A stretch of DNA of 64,000 nucleotides from Vanilla planifolia (GCA_023846275.1 CM043865.1:32998412-33062411), one strand, 5' to 3'. Positions 49,101-62,912 are shown, numbered from the stretch's first letter. Program-made: numbers and translations. The notes: a model not told the origin generated them from the sequence alone.

Positions 49101-50926
49101 GCATTTATGTACCTGAAATTCAGTCCTAGTTAGAATAGAGTGCTCAAGATTTCAATTGCATTAATAGTCCTTTGTTTTTAATATTAATCTCCTTTAGGCA
49201 CTCGCAATATCAACAAACTATTAGCTAACAAGTAGTGCGACAATATTGAAGAACAAACAAGCACAGCCAAAGGTGGCTACCTGTTAGCATTGGACAATTA
49301 TTTGCTAAATTCGATAACTACATGCACTTGTTCAATCTAGAAAACAGTTAATGGAGTGCTAAAGATGGATAAACCACATTTCCTTGAAAAAAAAAATGCA
49401 TTTATGTACCTGAAATTCAGTTCTAGTACGAATAGAGTGCTCAAGATTTCAATTGCATTAATAGTCCTTTGTTTTTAATATTAATCTCCTTTAGGCCCTC
49501 ACAATATCAACAAACTATTAGCTAACAAGTAGTATGACAATATTGAAGACAAACAAGCACAGCCAAAGGTGGCTACATGTTAGCATTGGACAATTATTTG
49601 CTAAGTTCGATAACTACATGCACTTTTTTCATCTAGAAAACAGTTAATGGATGGCTAAGTGTAAAGAGGAATCAAGCATGATGAACAGAAGGGAAATGAA
49701 GATTTAAGATAAATGATGATTAGAAGGACAAATCCTAAGGGTCCTGTATGTAAATAACCAAAGTTAAACAGTATAGATGGCTTACCAAGTGTAAGACATT
49801 CAATAGGCTTCTTTAAAAACTGTCCAAAAAGGTATATGGGCTCCTCAAGTGACTTTAGCTCCAATGAATTCAAAGAGTTGAAGACCTACTCAAGTACAAG
49901 TAGTTGATTAAGTTCTGAACAGAAAAGTGCATGCTATGAAAACAACGATGAAATATTTATTAAAGAATACCTTCCAGCACTCATTGTAAAATTGGTGGAT
50001 TCCTTCCTTCTCATGGGGGAAATGGTCTACAAGCTCAGATATGAACATGTCATACTCCTTATGCACTTGAACAGAAAGGTTATTTGGAAGATGAAAGTGA
50101 ACCGTAGTGGGATCAGGTATAACCTCCATTTTGCAACTAACGGCGTCCAATGCCCGAGTAATTAAGTTCAGATTACCCTAATCATGAAGCAATCCTCAAC
50201 CAATGCACCAAAAAAAAAACCACCAGGTGTCAAATAAGAAATAAGGATAGCAACGCTTGATCGATTGCGATTGCCCATTTTATCGTAGTAGTTCCAATTT
50301 ACTCTTAACTGTATTGAATACTGCCAAGCCACAGCTTTGCCGGGCTCCAGAAATATGTGATATTGAAGTATACCGAGTTCAGAAATATGTAATAATTAAA
50401 GCATACCGAGTACCGAAAAAACAAGTAAAAATAAACTTAAATCAAGGGATGACAGTTGGCGAACGACCTTGTCGCTGAATCCAAACATGACGGATGAACC
50501 GACATCAAAAGTGAATCCATCCCTCTGGTAGAAGCCCGAGCTTCCCCCGGGAATAACGTACTTCTCAACCACAAGAACCCTAGCCCCCTTCACGGCGAGC
50601 TGCGTGGCGGCAACCAAACCACCAATACCGGCCCCAATTACGATCGCATCGTACGCCTCAACCTTCACCGCACCGCTCCCAGCCTCCCTCTCCGTGCTCA
50701 AAACGGCTCTTCGGAATAGCTCTCGGTTTCCACCTTCATGCTTACTCGTCCGGCACCGAGAGCGCGTCCAGGGAGTCAAGCTTCTACGGGGGCCAGAATC
50801 GGAGTGTCGGATTGATGAATGACAAACCAGAGCGGGGAGAAAGCCTGAGCTGAGCATAGCTTCGTTACTGAGATCCCGAAAGAGCCCACTGGGAGGAGGA
50901 ACAGAAGAGGGGAAGATGGTACTCAT
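43162..50926 (-). CDS. CRTISO: Prolycopene isomerase (carotenoid isomerase), plastid
   Basis: This FAD-dependent enzyme converts tetra-cis-lycopene to all-trans-lycopene in plastids, upstream of beta-carotene, lutein, ABA and strigolactones. Exons from the 5' end: 50926-50468, 50177-49971, 49885-49786, 48398-48316, 48182-48126, 48024-47872, 47766-47688, 47239-47091, 47002-46868, 46716-46603, 45428-45318, 45223-45115, 43235-43162, totalling 1,830 nt or 609 aa. Thirteen exons is usual for plants. Residues 1 to about 75 are Ser/Arg/Pro-rich like a transit peptide. The Rossmann motif '[20 protein letters not shown]' follows, then '[13 protein letters not shown]', '[18 protein letters not shown]', 'TPMINASM', '[20 protein letters not shown]' and '[19 protein letters not shown]'; the end is '[12 protein letters not shown]'. 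The start at 50926 is the first in-frame ATG. Intron 9 uses a GC donor. No defect was seen. Confidence 0.96.
43236..45114 (-). other. Last intron of CRTISO (1.88 kb)
   Basis: On the minus strand it has GTAACT donor and ATTGCAG acceptor ends. It contains an (AT)n microsatellite at about 43382-43398. No other gene was seen. Confidence 0.8.
45429..46602 (-). other. CRTISO intron (1.17 kb)
   Basis: On the minus strand it has GTATTT donor and CTTCACAG acceptor ends. No recognisable content. Confidence 0.8.
48475..49652. repeat. Four tandem copies of a 296-bp unit in CRTISO intron 3
   Basis: Units start at GATGGATAAACCACATTTCC at 48475, 48771, 49068 and 49364, giving periods of 296, 297 and 296; the last copy ends near 49652. 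The copies differ by only a few substitutions and small A-run indels, so the amplification is fairly recent. They fill most of the 1,387-bp intron 48399-49785. On the minus (transcribed) strand each unit carries TTTCAGGTACAT and AACAGGTAGCC, which look like splice sites. Confidence 0.97.
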
Positions 50927-52447
50927 CCTTGTCAATCTGCTATTGGCGTGCCGGTAGTGATGCGAGAATGAGGAAGTTCGGTGGCATTCAGACAAAAGAA
51001 GGCTTTCTGTTTAGTGGGAATTGATGCTTTTTTTTTTTTTTTTTACTGACAAACTATTTAAAAAAACATTCTTATAAAAACTCTGTTTTAATTCACAACA
51101 CTCAATAAACCCAAACTTTAATTTTCTGCTAACATTAATCCCTTCAAAAATATCTTTTTTAATTTTTCCAAAAAAATATATTCCAAATATTAAGTTCAAT
51201 TAAGCTCTTATTTATGTGATACATTTCTTTTTGTATGTAAAATGAAACTTTATGCACCATATAAAACTCAATTTTGTGTTTACTAAATAAGTCTTATAAA
51301 ATAAATATAAACATTTTTTCTGAAATTAATTTTGAAATCTTTTTTAAAATTCTTTTGTCTAAATAAAAAATCTAGATCAAGTAGGCAACTCAACACAATT
51401 CTCATTGTCTTCTTGTGCAAATTAAAATACTTCAATGGCACTAATAAAGAACAAATCTCTTTTCTTGATTAATCAAACTTAATTGTTGTTTTGCAACTAA
51501 AGATAGTTAAGGGCATTTAATTCAGTGACCTTAAAGGAACAACTTGATGCAACAAAACTTAACACATATTATACATTAAAATTGCTAAATAATTATCAAT
51601 ATTTTTATTTTGGTTAAATAATATTTAAAAAAACATTTGACTAAACATGTCATATGATACTTTTAAAAAGTTTAAATATTTTAAAATAATATTATTAACT
51701 ATTATGATTTAACAACTCAAAATGATATTCTCTCAAGTTTAATCATTATCACAATAAAATAATTAATTAAATAACATTAAATCAAACAATAAGAAACTTA
51801 TCAATAAATTTTAATAAAATTAACATTTAAATAATACTCTAATTATATGAACATTTTTCAAATAACAACGTAACAAAAACTGCATAGTTCTGTCAAAATA
51901 ACTACCAGTAAAATGTCACCAAAACTAAAAAGATATCTAGACATTGTGTTTTAAATAACAAAAAATAATGATAAACAATCATATTAATCGATGTCATAAA
52001 ACTGAGCATTCAATTTCTTCAAATATTGCATAACATAATAACACCAATAAATCAAATATCACCCAATAGTATTTAAAAAATGCAAATGTTTTATTTTTAA
52101 CTTCAAATAATTAATAAAAAAATTATGATTTCTGATCACCCAAAACTTAGTCTGAAAATAGAACAGAAGACCTCTTTAGCTTAGAAATGCACAACAATTA
52201 ACTTCTAAGAGAGAGAGAGAGAGAGAGAGAAAATTGATATCATTTCTCTAATAGAAAAACACATACAAGATTGGCATCTTTAACTGAAACGCAGAAACAG
52301 TAAAAGGATAACACAGCCACCATAAGCCTCTACAGAACAAAGTTACCAAAGGGAAGTGTGAAGTGAACAAAAGATGGCTACGATCCCCTGTACAAATAAG
52401 GGCAAAATGTGGACGAAAAGGTAGCAAAGACCATGGAGAAAAGCCGC
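50927..52447. other. Spacer: CRTISO upstream region and RFC1 downstream region
   Basis: Both genes are on the minus strand, so this holds the CRTISO leader and promoter (right of 50926) and the RFC1 3' UTR (left of 52448). A run of about 17 T (A on the coding strand) lies at 51028-51044, about 100 bp upstream of the CRTISO ATG. The middle is extremely AT-rich. No TATA box can be chosen with confidence. Confidence 0.5.
52209..52231 (+). repeat. (GA)n microsatellite
   Basis: About eleven GA units lie in the spacer downstream of RFC1. Confidence 0.95.
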
Positions 52448-55400
52448 TCACCTCTTCCTCTTGCCGCCGACTGCACCACCACGACCACCCTTCGAGGCGG
52501 ATCCCGTTCCCTTTGGCTTGGAAGCAGGCGTTTTCCTACCATTAGACTTTCCTTCCTCACCTTTTAGATCAAGCATTACTTGAATTCCTATTCACAAGAA
52601 CTAAGCTAAGTTAAGCTGACTCAACCCAAGATGGAAAAGAGATGATAACATACCTTTGCGGCTATCAGTCTGCAGATAAAGCTGCGGCATTGCATCCCCA
52701 CCTTGGTCCATTACCTCATCTTGAATAAAAAGCAATGAAGGAAACAGCAAATTAAACTTGTGTGTTTGAAAATATAGCCATTCTACGAATTTTACTGCCA
52801 TTAAAGGGGAATGAGATCACATATAACTAGTGTAGCACGACAATTACAGCAAACAATTCAGTCTACTCAATACCATCTTGTTTCTTCTTTTTGAGCCAGT
52901 GTATTGAGTTCTTTTAGCTTTAGCAAAATTAACAAGTTTTTTCGTTATTGGTGAATAATAGTTTAATGGGTATACTAACGTAAATGCTATGCAAGAAACC
53001 CTCACCAGCTTCTTCTAAATCAGAACTCTCTTCATTTTCCAGTAAAGAATCGTTTTCCTCTGTTGAGCCATTCACCGAAGGATCTATCAAAGCTGCGATC
53101 CGCTTCTTCGGGGCCTTCTTTATGCCAGGTAGGGAAATCAGGTCTGCTGTCCGCACAACCCGTGAGCTATCTTGTTTGTATGCCTTCGTCAAGGCAGCCT
53201 TAACCGCAGGTTGAACACCATCCATTGGCTTTGGATGTCCCTGTATCCACATGTAGATGGACAATAAACCCACATAAATTGTTTCTTGGATACTGCTACG
53301 CTTCAGTTTTCACTTGCTATCTAAAAATAAAAGCATCAGTCTAAGAAAAATGGACAAGCTACTGAAGGTGTATGCTGCCTGCCAATTGTTGTCAAACTAC
53401 AAAGAGAGTGCACATGAAACGAGAAGCTTCACACAAGTTACATGTATCAACCAATGCACATGCAAGAGCTAGGAGATATTTACTTTGGGGTTATTTAGAA
53501 AATATTGACATCCAAATATCAACAAGCATGAGTGGCTTCACAACTACATTGCTTGTCACTCATGAATCATAATATTGGAACCTTGAATTTACAAGATGTG
53601 TCGTGCTGTTGCTTGTAAATTTCACAACATAATAAAGTAACAATATGACAGGTTTTTCGAAGCCTCTTTGCAACTTTCAATAGAATAATCATATATGTTC
53701 AAGAGTTTCTAACGCACGTTTCTATATGCTAGTAGGCATCTATAGAACCTTTCAGTGACTATGGATTTAAACAATTGCTCAAATATGCAAGTTAGACTAC
53801 GGGTAAACATAGAAACCTCCTTTTTGCAACATTCCATAGAATAAGAGCATGTACTCAAGAGTTTCTAACGAGCCATTTTAGAAGATATTAGGCATCCACA
53901 GAACCTTTTATGCCGGGCAAAGTTCCTACTGATCCTGCATGATACTTATAAAATGCACACAATGTTTTTATTCTAAGAAAACAAATTTCTCCAAGAATCA
54001 ATCAACGCAAACAAATCCGTATTCAAGCAAGTTAGAAAATGATGCAGTAAATAAAGAAATAGACAAACGAAGAAGTTGATCAGGTAAATGAAGGGTGATT
54101 GTCCAGCAAAACAAAATTGCTAGTTTTGAAAACAAAGTCCCACGTAACTTCTCATGGATAAAAAATTTTGGCTTTCACCTTCGAAGTTGTGTTTATTTCT
54201 CATAAGCCTCTCAAAAAAATCTCTGCCTTCATATAAGTTCAATTATTTTCATAAAATTTGTTAAAATAGTTTTAAATAACATCCTCGGAAAATAAAAAGA
54301 CAATTCCATAGTGGTCCATAACAATTCATTAATCCTGCTTCTGCACGAAATATTACTAGCTGTCCAACAATACCAACCTGGAACTTGGATAGCTCCAAAA
54401 TAGTCTCAAAGTCCTCTTGGCTTAATGAATAAGTATTCATGAATTCAATGACCATTTGAACAGCAGCATCCTGATTAAGGTATCATAGTAAGTATTAACA
54501 AATGACCTTTTAAATGGCCCGGTCTTGATCATACTGAAGAACAGAGAGAGAGAGTACAAATACTCTAACCTTGGGCAATGTGTGAAGTGGATCACACAAT
54601 TTCTTTATGAACAGCGAGAAGTAGTCAACCCGCAAAGTTTGCCTGAGGAAAATGAATACTAATAAAAGAGCTGAATGCTTCTTATTCTCTTTAACTTTGT
54701 TTCTTTAAAATAACAAGTTGAATTATAAGATGTATGCACAGAGCCAACAGAAATTTAACGCATCAAACTAGAAAATACGAAAAATCTTCAGTCAACAATG
54801 TATTACTAGAATCTCCAGTCAAGTAGAAATTTACTAACACTCAAAGCTTGAGCAGGAAGGACAAGAAGTATCCAACACTCTGAAGAACTGATCAGTATTA
54901 AGTAAAAGAAATCACTACCTTTCAACAAGAGAAGCTTGAGAAGCAAGGACGTGAATATGAACATCCTCCAACAACCTCAAGTTCTTTCCAGTAGTTGAAT
55001 TCTTCCCCAACCATCCGCCAAACCTATTGTAGTTCCGTTCTCCCTGTCATGTAATCATTAATAAGAATCTGGTTGGTAAAACAAAGATGTTTTGTAAGAT
55101 TGAACAGTTTCCAAATACAAAAGAGTAAATAGCAGACAACTAAAATAAGCAAACTACTTGCAAAAAAATATAAAATAGCATGCTAAGCTGCCTAAAAAAA
55201 ACGTTGTCATTGCCATAATAGTATTCACAAGAAAGTTCTATTCTTGGCATAATAAAAAAACCCTCATCCCATGGTGGCGGAACTATAAAACAGCCAAATA
55301 GGTCAAGTGATTCATTGCTCTATCAAGTACATGTACAATGTTATACATATATGAATCTTAACTATAAATAAAAACGAGTGAGCATGGCCGGAAGTTGACC

Positions 55401-58400
55401 TTAACAATTTTGCACCTGTTGACTTTATAATCATCATTCACTATTTATTTTATGCTATTTAGAAGTTGATGGCTATGCTCAAATGATTCATTTTCAGCAA
55501 AACAGATGCATTGAATTCATCTCATTTGAGCAATACCCATCATATTTTGATCAAATTAAGTTCAATTTTAAAAACATGCATGTGATTATCGTAATATAAC
55601 AAAATCAATTTTCATTTTGTTTGCTTGTTCATTGATAATGCTAAAATGAACTCAATTTTCAACAAAACAGTGAAACTGAATTCAACTATCCAAAACATAA
55701 TTAAACTTATCTTAACATTAAAAAAAGTGATTATCTTAGTATAATTTTATATTTTTTCATTTGTTTAATTGTTAATAAATACACCCCAATGAGTTATATT
55801 TTCAATAAAACAAGTAGCATTATATCTTACTGTACAGGTCCATCTGAAAAAAGAAACATCAGCATAAGTTGGATCAAATTTATGTTGACTTCGTAATATA
55901 AATGTGATTATTAATTTGAATTATATGCTTAACAAAAATTCTGTTTACCACAAAACAAGTGCTGCAAGATTTGATTTGTAAATTAATTTTACGTGCATTT
56001 CATTGTATGGGATCCTACTAATAAGCCAAATGTACAAGAATTTAATAAAGTATAAATCATCTGCATCCAATGCTCTCCTTTCTCAAGAAAATATAATTTC
56101 CTCAAATTTTTCCAGGGCATCCATATAGAAGAAAGGAAAGAATTAGCACTTTTTACGACAAGATGCCTGAAAAAACATCCTACTATAAATTGTTCACTAG
56201 TTATTTAAATTTATATTTAACCTTCAAATTGATACATTTTAGTAAAGCTCCATCATTTTGTTTTTACTCAAGTTCACAAGTTACATTTAAAAATGTTGAA
56301 TTATCTTCTCAAATGTATTAAGCATTGATTTGCTATTACTAAATTTTTCGGTCATAGAGCTGTAGCTTTCACTATTCAAAAATCAGCCATCACTGAATAA
56401 GTTAAAACAAATGTTCTGGATTGCAACTTAAGATAAAATGTACACTTTTAGATATGATTGCAGATTTATGACAATAGATCATATAATCAATAATCCATTA
56501 TGTTTTCTAATATAGTCTAGTGTTGTACATTTTAATTTGATACATACAAATTATTTTTATATCATAAAATTTTTAAAATCACAACTTACATAAACAAAGT
56601 GAATCATTGCACTTCCATTCAAATGCTGAACCATCAAATTATGGTGTTCTCCTTATTTCATAGGATATTTATGTAGAAATAATCATTTTCCATACAACAA
56701 CCTTAAATTTAGATCTAGTGTGCGATCCAACAAATTATAGTCATTTGCATATTCTAAGAGGATCTATGACCGTACCTTGGTTTAAAGTTGTGTTCCTGCC
56801 TTTTTGTCTGTTTAATAAATCTAAATATACATTTCAGTTTCACACAATACTTCCTATATGATACCATGTGTACACAAGTATGTAACATGATGTATTTAAT
56901 AACTCAGAAAAAACAGGACATTGGAAAACAGAAAAGATGTGAAAAGATAGGTAACTCTAGAAAGTATATCAACATTTTTAAAAACAAAAATGAAGCAATA
57001 GCAAAATTTTGCAATGCATAACAATACATTGAAAAATAGCAAATCTTCAGAAGAAAATCTTGAAGTTGTAAAGATAACAAAAACATAATAATCTGTGGAT
57101 AACCAAAGATATGCATAGCTTCATCTTACAGGTTCAAATGTTTCACGATTTCCATGCAGTAAAGCAGCCCTGTAATTAGCACATAATTTTAAGTAAAAAA
57201 TGCTCAGTAAATAAATAGCATTGCTAGTTGAGAAATTGAACAAATCATCAACATACGGAATTATGCTAGATGCAAATGAACAGGCTTGAGAAAGCTGCCA
57301 CTGCCGATAACGTCTAATTTGTACATTAACTATGTCCCCATCAGCAATTGACTCAGCCGCCTGAGCGAGCAAATGCATTCTTTTGACTCCATTATCATCC
57401 TTTCCAACCGACGATGGTCGATAATTGATATAGTTTTCCTAGCATATGAATTAACAATCAATAATCTTGTGCATGGTTTCTAGAATCTATGGATCTAAAA
57501 AATGCTCTATCAATCCAAGCATGAGAAAGAGATTTTCTAATCCCAAAGCAAATTAGTTGATAATCCTAGCAAATTTAACATTTGAAACATGATTTTCATA
57601 AAAAAAAAACCCATACTTGAATAATTAGAGGCACCAAGTCAGGATCGCTCATACTTAAATCAATCCTTTCATCCATACGCAATTTACCGCCTTTGATGTC
57701 AAACAGCCTGCAGATTGCAAGTATTTGGAGTTAAAAAGGAGTTTTGAATGTGGATAGAATCATTTCAAAGAAAGTAAGTCATGAAATTATTTTAAAAAAC
57801 AAAAGCTCGGTCCCAGCCATACAAAGCAACAGAAAAAAAGATCATGTCATTTATTTAAGCATCACAATTACCATATTTTATGGGAGATACATTGCTCAAC
57901 ATAAAAGTGCTTTTTGATCAACTGCAAACATGCCTTCCCATACATCCAACCCACCACAAAATAAAGTAACTTTTAGCATATTAAGTATTAATGGTTCACA
58001 TTAGAGAGTGCATAGTGGGAAAACTAATCAGATAAAATCCATGCAGAAATGCTAAAGTAAACTGGAAGTAAATAAGACTTTGTCGAGATTAATTCTTGTG
58101 CTAAATTAAATAATAAAATTAAGCCAAAAATGTACTTTGGCACAGTAATAATTCCCATTTACAGAACCAAAAAAATGAAAATTCCAACCACACTGCTACA
58201 ATAACTTGCCAAAATTTTATTCAGAGAAAAAGGTCAAAAAAGAACAAAAATGTCCATTAGTTAACTGAATAGCCATGTAGAGACGGTATAAACACAATGT
58301 GGTAAGCAAAGAATACTTGTCAACTGCAGCAAATGGAGAAATGTCTTCATCTTTGGCACTGCTAAGAAAACGCTCCCTTACATCATCATATTTTATAACC

Positions 58401-59042
58401 GATTGTGAAAGGGCCATGTATTGTAACTGATTTAATGCCAACCGCATATCTCCATTAACCCTTTCAGCAAGTTCTTCAAGTGCAATCTATTAAGAGAAAA
58501 CAATCTGCCATCTCAATAAAGATACACAACTGAATTTGGATGCAAATAGAGGAATAGAGGAAGATGGCATGGTGCGGATGACAATCTGGTATAGAATGGC
58601 TCAGCTTCACGAAAAACAGTGTTAAAATGCTCGAGATAATATATAATCAAATTGTCCCATGAAAAAGAAAATGATAATGGTCTAATATTAATGATGCTTT
58701 TGTTTTTTTTTTTTTTTTTTTTTAAAGGATGAAGACAGTTGCATAGATTCAAACTTTGCACCTAAACTTGAGGAAAACATAACCAATGCCATATGAGCTA
58801 CAACTCATTGATGTTTTCAAAACCTTTACCTTTACTATTTGTTAATCTTTAGGGCTGCGTTTAAGCAAAACATTCTTGTGCACATAAGCTTTGCTTGTTC
58901 TTTCTTTCGTTGTCTAAATATTCGCACAATCATAGCTCCATATTGGTACTAAGCCTTCTCTCTAGTTCATTTTAGGTAAACCCATCAACTCAACACTAAT
59001 ATTTTAACATTCTGCTTTTCATCCAATGTCTGCAATGACCAA

Positions 59043-59078
<36 letters not shown>

Positions 59079-62000
59079 ACTTAGCTTGCTTGTTTATTGC
59101 TTCCACATTTCCAAAACTCAAAAACATAAAACATGACACAGTCCTGTATGAATGTTTTTTTTTTCTAGAATTTTTCCAAACAGCTATAACTTCATGTTTA
59201 CTTCTATGGATATCTCAACTAAAAGAAGAATATCATTGTAAACCAAAAGGCATCCACCAAAATACTCCAACAACATTGAATCCAACTCTCAAAACAATAA
59301 ATTCAATACCGTGATGTAAAACTAATATAACATCACAGTGAAAAGGGTTTATTAGATGAAACATCATTATATTAGCCTGAAAAATACCTCATTGACCTGA
59401 AGACTTTCTGTTTGGCAAATTTGCAATAGCCTTTTTGCCATCTGCACCAGAAATAAATACATCAACCAAATAATTTTAGAAATTACCACAAGACCAGTGC
59501 CACCAAAGTGAATTCATAAAGTAATTACAGTGAAAAGATATAGACAACAAGCAGAACAACAAGACTTGTATAAGAAGGGCTATCAATTCAAAAGTCCTCT
59601 AATATCAACATTCTCTATGAAACATCTACCTTCATAAGCTGTGGGAACCCAGCATCATTCATAATTATATAGTTCTCATTTTCTTTTTAAAATTCCCCTT
59701 AATAATTGGTGGAACCAATAGTAATTCTGCTAAACATGGAATCCTCCAAACAATGCATAACACGCTCAAAAAGTCACCTCCGCTTCTCCAGAGTAGCTCA
59801 AAACTTTCTCAAATGGACAGACGTAACTTCATCCTTTCATGTACAACCAGTAGTCCATTTTAGCATAATCACTCGTGCAACACTCAATTCTATGTGAGTC
59901 AACTTTTTTTTAGAAGTCAATTTATAGAGGAGTGCATTGGTAGCTAAATACAGTCATCTTTCAGCTTGAGTGGTACTTGTCCATTATATGCATCATCAAC
60001 CCATCCAAAATGTCCAATTGGTGACATCAACATCGATCTTCAAAATCCTATATTAGAAGCTCAAAATATTTACCTCCAAGACTAATCCTAATAACTCTAT
60101 GACCAACATTGATATTCATAGCATTAGTAACACCGTGACTACAAATGCAAATGTCTATACTTGGCCTATGGTGAAGACAACAGTTGCTATCAAGATTTTC
60201 GATGCCCAAACGCCAATCAGACACACTCCAACACCTCCGAACAAGCAAGGTATTTATTTTTTAAGTGAAAAGTAAAAACAGAGCCTAAAATTGCATTACA
60301 AGCTTAAAATTTGGGTCAAAACACAAAAAGGATAAAAAATGGCCCATTGCCCACCCTCTCCACTAACCGCCACCGTTCTGACCCAAGTCGACGACCACCT
60401 AGATCATGTTCAGCCAAAACAATTTGACATTGTTTTGGCTCACAGGTTCACGCAACATGCGAACAAAAACATACTAGCCAACTCCATGCCGACCCGTGAA
60501 CACACATGAACCAACTAATGCCATGTCGATCAACCAGTCCGGCCTATCAACATAACAGTTTGTGCGACCCACAAAGATACAAATCTGTCAACACGGTGCT
60601 AATCCGATCTCCAACACGTTGACCCAAATTTGACCCATAGATGAACACAGATCCATGAATGTTGTGCCTAACTGCCAATCTAACCCAAGCCGCAATACGC
60701 TAACTCAAATCTAACCTGCAACAAACTGCACGAGTTTGGCAACAACTTTAATCACAGCTTTGGCAACAATTTTTCAGAAAACAAATTTTTAAAACCGAAA
60801 CGATAGGTTTAAGAAAACTATTGAGAACAGCTTTTTACCACAAATTTTGTTATTTTATTTTGTGTTTTTTTTTTTTTTTGAAAAGAAAGGCCTACCTTTT
60901 AAAAATGATGATCTTGACATGAGTAAAATTTCAACTATATTATTGTTCTTTGTTGTGGTTTAAAGATTGATCGCAACAAAAACTTTGACATACTTATTCA
61001 TCAGGGCTCCAGTACTAGGGCCAGTTTACCTCCAACTCTACAACGTTGGACGTGTGTCGCAACGCATAGCAATTACTTTCCACTTTGTCATTCCTTTATA
61101 ATTTTGTTGTAGTTACCCCTTTACTGTCATTCAAAGTTTACTAGGATTTACCACTGCCGCCTTCTTCCAACTTTATTCGTGAACCTTACTTATCGTCGCC
61201 TTCCCTATTCTCTAATAATTGGTATCCTTACATGTTTGGAACACTTTTGTGTGCAACTACATTATTATTCTAATTTTTTGCAAAGCTTAGCAAAGTATTT
61301 TCAGTATTTTCAATCTGCATCTATGTGACATTTACTTTGTTCTTTTCTTTATTGAGATCGATTTATTTTTTTTAATATCCCATCTTTGTACTGTTGGATA
61401 GGTTGTCAACCTAGCATACAAAGTAACCCCTATGTTGCATTTAATCCCCTCTTGACTAAGATTACCTTGAAAAGGATATCTTTTGTATGTTGTCTTTTCG
61501 AATTTCTCGTGTTTATTTTTAATATTTTATTTCTACCTATCACGTGCAAGTTAATCTCTAAATTTCTTCATACAGTTTGTACAGCCCGCTCAACATCAGC
61601 CTAGCACAATGGTGAGAATCAAACCATGGACAAGTCTACAATCTAAACATAGAGCTAGTGCTCCATTGCAAATATCAAACTGTTACCATATAAAATTAAG
61701 GATCCATATAGCATAATCACATTTAAAGCAACTGTCACTTATTGACATCAAGACCCATATAGGAACTAAAAATATCTTTTCAAATACCACTTACTGGTTT
61801 ACAGCTTTCTAACCACATAAACAAAGACTCAAACTAGTAGACAGGAAAAGCAGTGAAGATCATGAAAAAAAAGAAAGGCATGCAAGATTAAGGGTACACT
61901 ACAGTTCTGTCAACAAGAGGAATCAAAACAATCTTCTCAAAATACATGACAATAGTAAACTGCACAATCTAAAAGAAAACACAGCACAAAACCTGCTGTT

Positions 62001-62912
62001 TAGTTGGCTTCCTGAAGTTAAGAGGCAAGCAGTAGTTTACAAGGCTCTTCAGTTTTTGACTGTACCGGTCATTACAAATGCAAATGATAGGAATCTTAGA
62101 GACTTTTATACTAGCAATAAGATCAGCTACTCCCCCTCTATCTCCAGCAGACATACCATCAACCTCATCCATGATTAACACTGATTTCGGATACTTTGAC
62201 CTAAAATTACATATGAAATACAAGTTGTTTTCATGAACTATCAGAGTAAATACTTATATATAGATGATGTAGCTAACCAATCCTTGCTTGTACTCAAAGC
62301 TTCATTTCTAATGAGTTCTTTTATGGAATTTGATGTGCTCCCTCCAACTCCTTTGACAATTTTAGAATCTGCCTTCCCTCGGCTATCACTAGCATTGACC
62401 TGCCCAGGACGTTAAACACCGAACCTTAAGTGAACGTTAGAAAGAGAAAAATAACCACTTCTTCATAAGGAAAAAATAAATGCAAAATCACCTCAATGAC
62501 TTGGAAACCAAGCATCTGGCTGACAAGCATGGCCGACGTACTCTTCCCAATGCCAGGTGATCCACTAATTAATACAGCTTTTTTAGTTGCACTATCATTT
62601 TGTTTTTTACCCTTTACCTTTTTTCCATCATGCACAAATTCTTTATGCCAATTTGAAAGCCAGTCATGAAGCTGCTTAACCTGCACAACAACACAAGTTG
62701 ACATATTGAAACAGACTTTATGGTAATACAAAATAATTAAAACAAGCTACCAACATTTGATTGATTTCCAACAATGTCATTTGGAACCCTCGGACGGTAC
62801 TTTTCAGTCCATGTTAATGAATCAACGGTGCTGATTTTTTTCTTCCTGGAAGATAAATTTGATTGAATATTTTTCGTAGCACTATTTTTTAGTCCAGAGT
62901 CAGCCTCATTAC
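52448..62912 (-). CDS. RFC1: Replication factor C subunit 1 (clamp-loader large subunit), C-terminal ~638 aa
   Basis: RFC1 is the large subunit of the nuclear clamp loader that opens PCNA and places it on DNA. Exons from the right: 62912-62755, 62680-62492, 62399-62278, 62200-61993, 59441-59388, 58486-58317, 57707-57617, 57438-57257, 57169-57130, 55043-54919, 54642-54570, 54470-54378, 53240-53006, 52719-52654, 52560-52448. They encode 'SLTWTEKYRPRVPNDIVGNQ', Walker A GSPGIGKST, Walker B VLIMDEVDGMSAGDRGG, 'IPIICICNDRYSQKLKSL' (sensor 1 region), the collar region ('EDISPFAAVDK', 'LRMDERIDLSMSDPDLVPL', 'FGGWLGKNSTTGKNLRLLED'), and a basic tail ending GGKRKR. The frame is open throughout. The N-terminal third with the BRCT domain must lie right of the window. 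The Arabidopsis protein is about 956 aa, so about two thirds is here. Confidence 0.95.
53241..54377 (-). other. RFC1 intron (1.14 kb)
   Basis: The minus-strand donor GTTGGT follows '..SKFQ'. No recognisable content beyond AT-rich intron sequence. Confidence 0.8.
55044..57129 (-). other. RFC1 intron (2.1 kb)
   Basis: Very AT-rich. Short open frames at 56788-57021 and 57116-56904 are chance frames. No gene or classifiable element was seen. Confidence 0.8.
58487..59387 (-). other. RFC1 intron with long T tracts
   Basis: It holds runs of about 25 T at 58697-58722 and about 32 T at 59046-59077 (plus strand). Long homopolymers may reflect old retroposon tails, or assembly uncertainty. Confidence 0.7.
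59442..61992 (-). other. Longest RFC1 intron here (2.55 kb), probably with transposon debris
   Basis: The part from about 60330 to 60760 is richer in C and in CCGACC/GACCCA words than the rest of the intron, resembling the composition of the LTRs at 1496-9891, and is probably transposon-derived. No coding domain could be read. A run of about 16 T lies at 60867-60882. Confidence 0.55.

Noticed and set aside
50927..50995. N-terminal extension of CRTISO to 50995
   Set aside because: The upstream in-frame codon at 50995 is TTG, not ATG. The first in-frame ATG is at 50926.
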